This document shows, piece after piece, positions 1-8,712 of a DNA stretch of 34,456 nt. Within the stretch, counting starts at the first letter, position 1; every line of letters starts with the position of its first letter. The stretch is from Phoronis australis (Eukaryota; Phoronida; Phoronidae): contig NMRA01000020.1 of assembly GCA_002633005.1 (NCBI GenBank), positions 1,758,594 to 1,793,049 on the forward strand, written 5' to 3'. The position numbers and the translations under genes are program-made. The notes beneath the pieces are model-generated. The model did not search any database. It saw only the letters and a list, made by a program, of their open reading frames with translations, and had not been told where the DNA came from.

Positions 1-2
1 TA

Positions 3-78
3 GGAAATTATAAGCTGCCTCATGGCGGCGAATCACAATATACCCTTTGTAAATTCTTGCGCTCTGCTCGTACACAAG
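3..78 (+). CDS. Penultimate exon (partial) of a gene entering from the left
   Basis: The third frame is open from the window edge and reads as ordinary coding sequence (GNYKLPHGGE, then SQYTLCKFLRSARTQ). It stops at a splice donor. Two donors lie three bases apart: GTGGTA after base 78 and GTAAAT after base 81. Both leave one base of a codon (phase 1), so use of the second would only add one glycine. The next exon (219-418) needs exactly phase 1, which supports the pairing. I do not recognise the protein. The upstream part is outside the window, so length and domains are unknown. The exon assignment is inference from frame, donor and phase. Confidence 0.5.
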
Positions 79-218
79 GTGGTAAATTTTTATATTAATA
101 AAAACTTTATTTTCTGGCCTAGAAAGAAAATTCAAAGTTCTAAAATGCTTAGATTTTCGCGAGGAATTCGGTTAGGCAGGTAGATTTTTAAAATAAACTT
201 TATTTTTTTTGCCAATAG

Positions 219-418
219 TCGACAGGCACGTAGTTTTATGGCATAATGAGGTGTCATTAAAGGATTACGTACGTGACCAAGCAGCCCAGGCAGCTGGACT
301 GAATTCAATGGGCTATTGTGTTCGCATTAGCAAACTCCAACCGTCGGACGAAGGCCGTCCGACGGTCAATTTTCAGCTGGAAAGGGTTCCTCATGTTCCT
401 AGTAACAATCAGACTTAG
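219..418 (+). CDS. 3' terminal exon of an unrecognised gene
   Basis: The exon follows a T-rich tract and the acceptor CCAATAG. It is open for about 66 codons to a TAG at 416-418. The first two bases complete the phase-1 codon left by the exon ending at base 78 or 81. The residues look like genuine soluble protein (VDRHVVLWHNEVSLKDYVRD, then QAAQAAGLNSMGYCVRISK), with a polar tail ending in SNNQT. No cysteine pattern, signal or membrane segment is visible. An AATAAA lies at 591-596, giving a 3' UTR of roughly 190 bases. A perfect 10-bp inverted repeat lies inside the reading frame at 341-365. I cannot name the family. Being a host exon is likely, but identity is unknown. Confidence 0.55.
341..365. 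repeat. Perfect hairpin inside the terminal exon
   Basis: CCGTCGGACG at 341-350 and its exact reverse complement at 356-365 flank the 5-base loop AAGGC. The stem is GC-rich in otherwise AT-rich DNA and lies fully within the coding frame, encoding QPSDEGRPTV. It would form a stable RNA hairpin. Confidence 0.9.
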
Positions 419-590
419 TTTGCATTTTTGCCACTAGGTGTCTCTTTACATTTTTTAAATTTCACTGTTTACAATTAATTCACAATAGTATAAAACATGC
501 AATGTGAGTGTAATATTATTCAATACAATGGCACTGATGGGACCATATTACTTGTTTTACAAAAAAGTCACCAAAACTGTTGTTTTTACA

Positions 591-596
591 AATAAA
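591..596 (+). terminator. Polyadenylation signal AATAAA
   Basis: A canonical AATAAA lies about 175 bases after the stop codon of the 219-418 exon. The stretch 419-719 shows no other coding signal and is read as 3' UTR and AT-rich flank. Confidence 0.5.
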
Positions 597-719
597 AGTT
601 TACTAAGCTCTTTGGTGATTATTAGGTAACTTCAAACTCAAATTTCTCAAAAATGTGCAACTTTATATGTGGGAACTTTTTAGATTTTGAAAACACTAAT
701 AAATGAATTAAAAAACACC

Positions 720-2300
720 AAAATAAAATTGCCCCCTGAAGTACTCACAAAAACCATTTTCTAGAGGCCCTACAAAATCTGGCCCACCGACTAATTGTTT
801 AAATGGCTAAGTCAATCTGCAAAATAATTGGAAAATGCTTTATATAAAAAATCCAAAATAAACTGTCTAACGTTTTTCAGAAATCAACAAAGGCAAACAG
901 TCCTGGGATATCTTTTCAGGCAAACAGTCCTAGGATATTACCGTTTCAGTAAATTTGATTATCATATCCTAGTCTCATATTTTTTACAATAAATCAATTT
1001 TTAAAAGCCTTTTTGTTTTTTATGAATAAGTTCATTAATTACTCTTTTTAGGCATTGAGCAATAAAACTTCATATAACTTTTATAAATGACATTCAGCAA
1101 ATATATGGGACTTCAATTCTTCAAATGCTTTCCTTTCCTGACTTAGGGATAATACTTATAGCTCCTTGGTGTAATGACAGCGGTAGTGATCCAATCATAT
1201 TGCGAAAATTAACTGCTCCAACAAGAAAAACAGAAATATCACTCTAAAAGAACACATAGAACTTAACTGGGCCACCAGTTTTGATATTATTTTTTGAACA
1301 GCACTTAAGATTCATCTTATGAATTTCTTCAGAATGTGTAAGGCCATCGATTTTAACATCTACAACAGGTTTATCTTTGTTTTCCTAAAGCAACTTATAA
1401 AAGTTTGAAATCATTAATAGTAGTGGCTCTTGTTTAGTGACTAATTGTCCATTTGTATTTATTAATTTTGATATTTTTATTTACATAATTTCTTTTATAT
1501 AAATAGCAAAATATTTGGTGAGTTTCTCCCTTTCTTCAATCCATCTAGCTCTCTCACAAACGAGATGTTCATGCATGAGGTATTGTCTATGGTCATCAAA
1601 TTCACTTTTAACTTCTTGAAGCATTTCCTTAAAAAATGTGATTACTTTGTGCCAACTGTTGTAAAACTAATTTGTTTTTCAAGACTTATCATTTTACAAA
1701 ATCTCTCTTTAGATTAAGTTTACAAAATTAATGAATATTTGACCTAATTTTTATAAGAAGAGTCTCAAAAAACAGAGCTTAGCCAATAAAAAATTCTTGT
1801 ACTATCAATTTCATTTTTACTGTAAACCATATAAACCTTAAGGACATACTACCCTTTTACATCTTTTAGAGACTTTTTAATAAAGTTACCATATTGGGTA
1901 ATATCAAAATGCCACAAACCCGGTCCTCTGTTAAAGTCAGAAAGATTTAAACCTAATGATATAAAACACTGGTCAGTTCTTTATCCCGCCCAAATGTAAA
2001 AAAAAAATATTAAGTTGATGTATTTCTCAGAAATTAGACTTTAAACATGTTTTTTGATTGGATTATGTTTTTCCAACTATAAGATTTAAAGTTAGGGTTC
2101 GCCAATCTCCATGGATCAACAAGATTTTAAAATTTTACATAATAAATCACAAGCGGTAAATATTTATGACACCTTGGTTCAGTCACTGCAGACAGCTTCC
2201 AAGTATAAAAACAAGTGGTCATCTGAGATAGATGTAAACGGTGCTATAAATAATGTAAATTTTAGTGACTCTGATANTCTTTCAAACATTTTTCAGTAAT
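720..2300 (-). mobile_element. Decayed LINE (Tx1/L1-type) endonuclease-RT fragment
   Basis: Translating the minus strand with frame changes and stops recovers LINE ORF2 blocks in the correct order. Near 2210 is a CxDx block where CGDWN is expected. At about 2050-2120 come NLVDPW, then RLANPNFKSYSW, then HNPIK (endonuclease). At about 1890-1960 are RTDQ and RGPGLWHFDI. At about 1510-1590 is CERARWIEEREKLTKYF. At about 1100-1300 are GGPVKFYVFF, GAISIIPKSGKE and an NWRPISLLN-like block. At about 860-900 is GLFAFVDF with a stop replacing the glutamate of DFEKAFDS. Near 735-770 is NGFCEYFRGQ. Each block aligns with the better-preserved LINE at 7403-11430, so this is an old relative. Many frameshifts and stops make it non-functional. 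Ends are approximate. No poly(A) tail or target duplication was found. Confidence 0.85.
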
Positions 2301-3031
2301 ATTGTAGAGAGGGGCATCTCATAACAAATCGTCCCGGGCATCACCAAACCATTGCCAGCCAGGCCCTACTGGACAAAGGGCAAGCTTGTGTCTCATGTAA
2401 CACGTACGACGAGAGAGTTGCCTAGTATAACGACTTTCAGGTTGTCCAGTAACGGTGTGTGACGGAAGGCCCAGTAACTCGCACCGCTATCGTATGCTTC
2501 GATAAAGGCTCAATGACTTCACTACAGTCACACTTTTTATTAAGGAAATTCTGCAATATTACAATCACAATTACTGTAAGTGACAATCATTACATTATCA
2601 TCTCAAGTAGACGTGCGCAAACATTTCATATAATGGTAGATTTGTTGGGCGAACTTGACGACGCTTTGAAATTGGTGGGAACTGATGATAAAAGTGATGT
2701 CCACATGGACTTTCGTAATTCTGATCACGACATTACTGGTTATGCAGTTCTCTGTTTAGTGGAACTACGATTGCGCAAATGTCGATTAAAATCATGGTTC
2801 ATCTGCTGCTTAGATCAGAAGGCTGCTTAAAAATTCACGTACCGCTAAGAGCGTGAAATGTTTTGGAGTGGTCAGTGAAGAAGCGATTAAAATAGCATCA
2901 AAACTTCCGCGTTAACTGATTATAAACTCTTATGATATAAACTCGGCTAAAGAATTGCCATAGAATTGAAAGAATAAGGACCACTTAAACACTTTTCAGA
3001 CTCATTCATATTCGGATGGTGTTGTGCAACC
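2301..3031. other. Unassigned stretch with coding-like pieces
   Basis: On the plus strand, 2310-2420 reads CREGHLITNRPGHHQTIASQ up to a stop. A second open segment at 2459-2830 (123 codons, no clear Kozak start) contains DNHYIIISSRRAQTFHIMVD. Neither matches a family I know. They could be a decayed transposon gene, or chance open frames within the 3' UTR of the minus-strand cysteine-rich gene that ends at 3032. A TTTATT at about 2536 would be an AATAAA for that minus-strand transcript. Confidence 0.3.
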
Positions 3032-3282
3032 TCAAAGATTGGTCGACGGGTAGCGACCGCAGACACAACGGCAGAAGTAGTAGTACTCCACAGGATTCGC
3101 ATGCTTATAGGTTCCTTTAATCCACTCGCACGTGTCCGACGTGTGCTCGTCTGTCATTCCATCCGGATGCTTCCCCTTGCAGTTGTCTGTGCACGTACTT
3201 TTCCACTTTCCCGTTCCAACTTTTTCCCAGTTGCATTTACCGTCACTATGGCGTTGACAGGTCCCATTGTTTGGAATTGACT
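3032..3282 (-). CDS. Last exon of a cysteine-rich, probably secreted small protein (copy 1)
   Basis: The minus strand has an acceptor (ATTATTACAG) followed by about 83 open codons to TGA at 3032-3034. The first two bases complete a split codon, so the intron is phase 1. The peptide has eight cysteines and ends in a tight CxCxC cluster after aromatic residues (YYYFCRCVC). Upstream are a C-x-W motif (KCNWEK) and a tryptophan followed by two spaced cysteines (KWKSTCTDNC). It is rich in Lys, Gly and Asp with no membrane segment, consistent with a disulfide-stabilised extracellular peptide. The exon at 6374-6600 shares the layout, phase and strand, so the two are probably paralogues. The pattern loosely recalls macin-type antimicrobial peptides, but spacing differs and I do not claim membership. 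The signal-peptide exon was not found. A transposon lies 70 bases upstream in the intron. Confidence 0.65.
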
Positions 3283-3353
3283 CTGTAATAATTCACGTTT
3301 TGGTGCCATCATTTATTGTTTTCAAAGTATCAATAGTGTTAACGTGCCCTTAA

Positions 3354-3668
3354 AGACGAAGGCAACCTTTTTTCATGTCATTTTTAGCCAAAATGGGGTT
3401 TGATGATTATTCCAAACATATTTTTCACTTATTTACTGCTTTTCGTAATTTAATTAATTACTCGTCGTTTACTCCGGAAGTGACGTTTTGGGAGGCAAGA
3501 ATTTCGCGCCAATTTCTTTTCATGTAGTCTGACTGTGACAGCAGTCGAGTCAGTCATTGTTCTACCTCGGTTGTGATAAGTTCGGTCGTCGTTTGCTTTT
3601 GCTTACGAGTCAGTCAACATGCCATGCTGTTGCTGCGTACTGGGGTGTACTCATTATCGTCTCACGTA
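3354..3668 (+). repeat. Left arm of the foldback element
   Basis: This arm matches the reverse complement of 4371-4685 at high identity with small indels. It includes a second THAP start codon at 3619-3621 on the plus strand, reading MPCCCCVLGCTHYRLT. It diverges from the right arm just after the shared CATTATCGTCTCAC. Beyond that the plus-strand frame is unrelated and soon stops, so this copy of the gene start is orphaned. Confidence 0.85.
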
Positions 3669-4419
3669 CAGGGGAAGAACTGTCCCACTTGCCCGAGTGT
3701 CCCGCGACACACTTCCACTGGAGGGTGATCTGAGCACCCAAACTGCTTACATACCGCCGTATGACTCCCTCGCCACACACCTGGCACCTTCCAAATAGCT
3801 CCAATACAAGTCCACAATAAACTTATCAAACTTAGGCTCACCGATATGTTCATATGTTCATTGGATGACGAACTGTTCTCTTCACTGGGTGTCGAACTGG
3901 GCCTGTATTCACTCCCACTACTCAACATCGCTGCAGGGCTGCTTACAGGCTCAGACAACAGCACAGGGCGAATCACTGCTAGTTCCCGGAATTGCACGCA
4001 ATGGGGTATGTTTGGAGGCACGGGTGACAGTAGATGAAGTGCCTTCAGTCACTGTACATAGTGGCCACAACTTGCGAGGCTTCTCGCTTCAAAAACGCAC
4101 TTCTCAGGGTTGGCGATGGGGCACTGCCGGGAATCAACAGCGACGGTATGGTACCCTTCTTCAGGCGTTGTTTCTCAGGGACCTTCATCAATTCAGCGGT
4201 ACATATCTGTCATAATCTGACGGCAGAGAATGCTTGCCACACACTCGGTAACCCTCCATTGCTTTGTAAGTTGCGTGGACGGGTAGCGCTGCGTTCTTCA
4301 CATGAACTAGCTAGCCAAGTACGACGAAGTGCGTCATCCTTCGGAAAGCGACGCAAGGTACCCAAAGCGCGTGTGAGACGATAATGAGTACATCCCGGCA
4401 CGTAACAACAGTGTGGCAT
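3662..4419 (-). pseudogene. Broken THAP-domain transposase-like gene
   Basis: From the minus-strand ATG at 4419 the protein begins MPHCCYVPGC and continues with RFPKDDALRRTW. These are the first zinc cysteines and core of a C2CH THAP DNA-binding domain. The closing C-x2-H half (RVCGKHSLPSDYDRYVPLN) lies near 4200-4250 in another frame. A third frame then gives ELMKVPEKQRLKKGTIPSLL, so at least two frameshifts break the domain. A Ser-rich linker (about 3860-3950) and a KFIVD segment follow. After another frame change comes a zinc-ribbon-like piece (ELFGRCQVCGE, then WKCVAGHSGKWDSSSP) of the kind seen after THAP in invertebrate transposon-derived proteins. Translation then runs into the opposite arm. 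No catalytic core remains. Confidence 0.75.
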
Positions 4420-4685
4420 GTTGACCGACTTCTAAACAAAAGCAAACGACGACCGAACTTATCACAAACGAGGTAGAGCAATGACTGACTCGACAGCTCT
4501 CACAGTCAGACTATAATGAAAAGAAATTGGCGCGAAACTCTTGCCTCCCAAAACGTCACTTCCGGAGTAGAGGACGAGAAATTAATCAAATTACGAAAAG
4601 CTGTAATTAAGCGAAAAATGTGTCTGGGAAAATCAACGAACCTTATTTTTGCTAAAAGTGACATGAAAAAAGGTTGCCTTCGCCT
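4371..4685 (-). repeat. Right arm of the foldback element
   Basis: This is the inverted partner of 3354-3668. It contains the presumed promoter, 5' leader and start codon (4417-4419, minus strand) of the broken THAP gene. Confidence 0.85.
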
Positions 4686-4689
4686 TTAA

Positions 4690-6373
4690 ATAAATACCAC
4701 GCTCCCACCGAGATAGGCTCTACAACGCACTGAAGGTGTGTTGTGCTACGTGGCTCTTGAATTTGATTTTCGTTTTTTCACCAGTTTAACAAAATGGAAT
4801 ACATTTTATCTGTCGAAAGAGATTATTGAAATATAAGCTCGGACACTGAGGTAGCCAGGTACCTGTTTCTCGAAGGGTCTACAGATAAAAGTTTTTTTCT
4901 TTTGGTTTTGTTTTTCTCCCGAGCAGAGTACGCGTTTCTGTCTTTTTGGCTGGATATTGTAGACACATTTTCTGCCTTGGCCTGATTTCGGAAACAGGTT
5001 AATATACGGTCCATAGACCGAGTTTTAGTCAAATGTTAGACGACAACAAACTGTTCGAGAATCAGCCCCAGATATATTCAACAAGGGTACTAAACTTGTG
5101 TTTTGTCCTGTGGGTCTGTAATGAGAGGCAGTCTGATGATACTTTGCTATCAACAGGGAGAAAGCGCAAAATTGAAATGAGTTCCGACCAGGGGGACCAA
5201 GGCACCGGTGTGCACCCCCGTGGCTATCCCAGTAAACTTTTAAGTTATCAAAATATCTGGTACAAGTCTCTATTACCTCATAGCTAAGTTGGACATGGTT
5301 TCAAGTGTCAATTTTAGACAAAATTAGATTTTTTTTCTATTTGCTCCACCCGCTATTTTTAGAAAATCAATTTAATCTCACTTCAGCTCTGGTCTAATAT
5401 TGAGGATTGTTGCATTTTAAGTGTGAACAGAAAATATTTTACTTAACCTATAAGGTCATGTTTTCAGAATTTGCCTAGTTTCGCTTTTGAGGCTTTGGCC
5501 TTACACATGGCATTGTTCTGGAACTACAGTAATTTCATAGATATACACAGCGGTAGAACGACACACATGTTACATTTTAGCACGAACACGGTCGTACATT
5601 TTCCGCAAACATCCGAATCGACGATTAAAGCCTATTTCATTTACATTCGTGGATTTGATAGCTACAAAAGGTTTGGGCATCAATGTGACAACAATGTCAA
5701 AGTGTCAGTTGTATGAAGGATCAGAGTTGAGCTGACTTACAGACACCTGCGGCACCACGAGAGTCCCTGCATTGTGCTACGTTCATCCAGACCACTATTC
5801 AACGTAGAACTGTTTCCGACCCTTCGTTTTTTGTTCTGTGCTCTGGCGGTGGCGCAACTGATATAGCGAAAAGACTACTTCGAATATAATGAAATTTAAT
5901 GCAGTCTTAGTGTGAGCGACGACTCGGTGAAATATTACGGCGTTGACATTTTGTAGTTTTAGCTATTTGTTTCAACTTTAAGAATTCGTATGTCATGTGT
6001 ACTATTGCAAATGTGAAAAAGAAAAGTTCAACCCAGAGTAAAAGGAGTAAAAATTTATTACATTTTGTACAATCATTTGTAATAATGTAAAACACACACT
6101 GTTGAAAAACGTATTCATAATTGAATGTAATTTTAGAGTAGCTTAAAAACAAAATGCATTTTGACAGAAGTACAAAGGAAACTTTCAAACTGACGTCACA
6201 CAACCTTATTTGAGTTTCTTTCGACAATTTATCTCGTTTCGTGACGAACGTCCTTTTGTGGGCCACGTGACGTGTTACGTCGGATCATGTATTTTTGCGC
6301 AATTTTCGGTCACTAAAGTCTTTCGAAGTTTATCCGTTGAAAAAATATTTGGTCTTGACATTATTTGCTGTTC
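4690..6373. other. Intergenic or intronic DNA, including a probable 3' UTR
   Basis: No gene could be assigned. An open segment at 5471-5716 (plus) follows a TTTTCAG acceptor and reads fairly naturally (FEALALHMALFWNYSNFIDI), but it has no recognisable motif. A Lys-rich minus-strand frame at 4823-5032 is likely chance. The last 470 bases are probably the 3' UTR of the minus-strand exon ending at 6374: a TTTATT at about 6054 is an AATAAA on that strand, and the 119-codon minus frame at 5907-6266 falls inside it. Confidence 0.3.
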
Positions 6374-6600
6374 TTAACGGCATCGACAACTACATATGTA
6401 AAATTGCTCTTGGTTCTGTTTCAGACGTAAGTACTTGCATTCCTCCCTGTAGTGCGTAACTTCACGTCTACCATGCCTGCGACACACGCACGTAAGACTC
6501 CATGGATAGTACGAAGTGCCCCATATGTTCTGGGCCTCTCCACGAACCCACACACAGTCGGGATGAGAATGGTACTCGTAGTCTGCCGTCCATTTATTTC
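6374..6600 (-). CDS. Last exon of a cysteine-rich, probably secreted small protein (copy 2)
   Basis: A minus-strand acceptor (GCTTTCACAG) is followed by about 75 open codons to TAA at 6374-6376. Two bases complete a split codon, so the intron is phase 1, as in the exon at 3032-3282. The peptide has eight cysteines. A C-x-W motif (DCVWVR) comes first, then a Trp and close cysteines (PWSLTCVCRR), a lone Cys after paired acidic residues (YREECKY), and a terminal CxCxC cluster (FYICSCRCR). It is more arginine-rich and basic than copy 1. The shared order of C-x-W, W-x3-C, C and aromatic-CxCxC points to common ancestry despite low identity elsewhere. A role as an extracellular defence-type peptide is inference. 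No upstream exon or signal peptide was identified, so the N-terminus is missing. Confidence 0.6.
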
Positions 6601-7384
6601 CTGTGAAAGCAAGAAGACGTAGCCGCAATTTAAAGGTGTCTACTTTTGACAAACGCTTCTCAACCCGCGATATTTTATTCTTAGAAAACTGGTGTGCCAA
6701 AAACTCTAACACGTAGGTTTGTAGAACCTTGCAATGCGAGCTAATGTTGTGCAAACTGTAGCATGTGAGGTGAAAAATGAGTTTCGGTGAAGACCACTCT
6801 CTGATGATCAATTGGGGTGATGATATTTTGTCCGAAAAAAATGTCAACAAGCACAAAAAGTTAAAACTGTTATATTCTGAAACCGTCTATTTTTTCGTTT
6901 TCGTTGCTCAAACTTCGATTTGAAGGATTTTCAAAATTCACCTAACAGGTGTCGTTACTAACCAAACTTGATTACCCAATCAGTTAATTTTAGAATTTGT
7001 ACTTGGAAACATTTCGTCATCACACCAAAAATTTCTAGTTTTAAGCAGTTTGGTCCTTAACGTGCGATTGTGTTTTTGTGTCGTGGCTCAAAATTAAAAC
7101 CTTCAACATTTACGATATGACACACGCTTTCTCACTACAATTTAATAACAGTTTTCTCGTAAACTGGACAACTTTTACAGTCTACTCTTTTTTGTTCAGG
7201 AGGTACCCACTATAAGGGTCTAAATAAGGCACCTCTGTGCAGGTTTTTGAAGAAATTGACATCCCTTGTACATATGACCAGACGTGCTTTTTTCAATTTC
7301 AATATAGAGCAAACAATTTTGACTGCAGTAATAGTGATATTCATGCATAATTACGTCCTAATTAACAATAGTTTTTAAATGTTT
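6601..7384. other. AT-rich DNA, no gene seen
   Basis: On the minus strand this would be intron or upstream DNA of the 6374-6600 exon. The minus frame open at 6601-6856 carries no convincing protein signal. The stretch 7185-7384 is the left flank of the LINE target and joins naturally to 11449 onward if the insertion is removed. Confidence 0.4.
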
Positions 7385-7402
7385 AAACAAATAAAATATC
7401 TC
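7385..7402. repeat. Target-site duplication, 3' side of the LINE
   Basis: AAACAAATAAAATATCTC is identical to 11431-11448. It lies directly next to the T18 tract (7403-7420) that is the poly(A) tail of the minus-strand element. Confidence 0.95.
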
Positions 7403-7536
7403 TTTTTTTTTTTTTTTTTTGACTTTTTCAGAGATATTTATTAACTCAGCCAACCAGTACATAGTTGTGTGACAATATGACATCTAGTTTAGTGTACATC
7501 AAACAATTTACGAAACATTATCAGACCCTACAAAAG

Positions 7537-8712
7537 CTAGTTAGGCAAAAAAGACCACCTTGCCTGGAATCTCTCAAGATCCAATTTATCATTGTAAATA
7601 ATTTTTTCCAGGTTGTAGTAATCATATACCTCACGTAAAAATGACTGAAAATTGGGCTTAGTCTTTTGTAATCTTTGTCTATATAAGTGGAATTTCGCTA
7701 AGCAAAGAATTAAATTTACAGCTTCTAATCTACAGGCTGGGTCTCCAAACAAGGCGGAAGACATATTTAACTGCAGAGGGAAATTGCACTGATTTATCAT
7801 CCATGTTCTTAAACATCCCCAAAACTTCTGAACAAGTGAACATTCCCAATACAAATGTAGAATTGTTTCTTCATGTTGCTCACAGAAAGAACATAAAGAC
7901 GATTCACTAACACCTATTTTCTTTAAATAAGAGTTTGTACCAATAATTCTGTGGTTGATACGGAATTGAAACCATCTGAGTCTGACATCAGAAGTACAAT
8001 GATAAATTACAGAATGAATTTTTTTCCAAGATTTATTTTCATCACATAAGTTAATTTCTCTCTCCCACTTCAATTCTGCGACAGGTTTTACATATAAATT
8101 AGAAATAAATACTTCATAGATTTTCCCAGTCCCTTTATTTTCCGAGGAGATTCGAAAAATATGTTCTGGAAAAAGTGGAGTGACTATAGTACTCTTGTCT
8201 CTTAGATGATTCCAAGAACGAAGTATTGAACTTCGAATTCCATAAAAATGAGTAATACAAGGACAAAATTGAAAACGTTTACAAAAGGTATGATAATCAT
8301 AAATATATCCATTATCAGGGTCAATTAAATCGTATACGTACCGTATACCCTTTTGAAACCACTCGTTCCAAAAAATTGGATTACTGTCTATACAAATTTT
8401 GGGGTTATACCACAAAGGTTGGTACAAAGGATCCTCTATCTCACAAAGATTGATAAATTCGTATAAGATATAAAAAATATCCTTCCAAAAAATATTTTTA
8501 GTACGGTTAGATACTTCAAGGAAAAAACAAGAACCTAACTGAAAAGAGTCATTTTTTATATTAGGAATAATTTCACATAAAATATTTAGCCAAAGAGAAG
8601 TATTGTTATAATAATTTTTCAAGAATCTTCGAATCCAAGTCAGTTTAATAGCTTTGACAAATGACGCAATATGAACCATATTCCCACCTCCAACTTCAGA
8701 TTTCTGCACCAT
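7537..8712 (-). pseudogene. LINE ORF2, C-terminal part (frameshifted)
   Basis: 391 codons, the natural continuation of the endonuclease-RT frame; the Met at 8712 is incidental. It begins in the connector region (KSEVGGGNM, then KAIKLTWIRRFL), a conserved post-RT block in L1 and Tx1 ORF2 proteins. The long middle has no named domain. Near residues 280-305 is the Cys/His motif CSFCEQHEETILHLYWEC (C-x2-C-x8-H-x4-C), which corresponds to the C-terminal cysteine motif of L1-group proteins thought to contact RNA. The frame ends at TAA 7537-7539, followed by a short 3' UTR and the poly(A) tail. It is not expressed as a separate protein unless the ribosome slips on the A-run at the break. Confidence 0.9.

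Larger units (their letters stand above)
3354..4685 (-). mobile_element. Foldback THAP DNA transposon derivative, TTAA target site (Kolobok-like)
   Basis: The 1332-bp element is bounded by TTAA at 3350-3353 and again at 4686-4689. Its ends are inverted repeats beginning AGACGAAGGCAACC on the left and AGGCGAAGGCAACC on the right strand. The arms run about 315 bp each and include not only the terminal DNA but also a start codon and about 16 codons of a THAP zinc finger, in opposite orientation at the two ends. The right-arm gene continues across the middle on the minus strand and is broken (see 3662-4419). TTAA duplication with a THAP-encoding gene fits the Kolobok superfamily; piggyBac also uses TTAA but is not known for THAP domains. 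No DDE catalytic region is visible, so this is a non-autonomous deletion derivative. It lies in the intron upstream of the cysteine-rich exon at 3032-3282. Confidence 0.75.

Noticed and set aside
2111-2299. 62-codon plus-strand frame starting MDQQDFKIL
   Set aside because: The opposite strand carries LINE endonuclease motifs (NLVDPW, then RLANPNFKSYSW) over the same bases, so this is an antisense shadow.
3846-4384. Overlapping plus-strand frames of 63-116 codons
   Set aside because: They are antisense to the broken THAP gene, whose motifs read on the minus strand.
5907-6266. 119-codon minus-strand frame
   Set aside because: It falls in the probable 3' UTR of the cysteine-rich exon ending at 6374, and its Lys/Phe-rich content fits AT-rich non-coding DNA.
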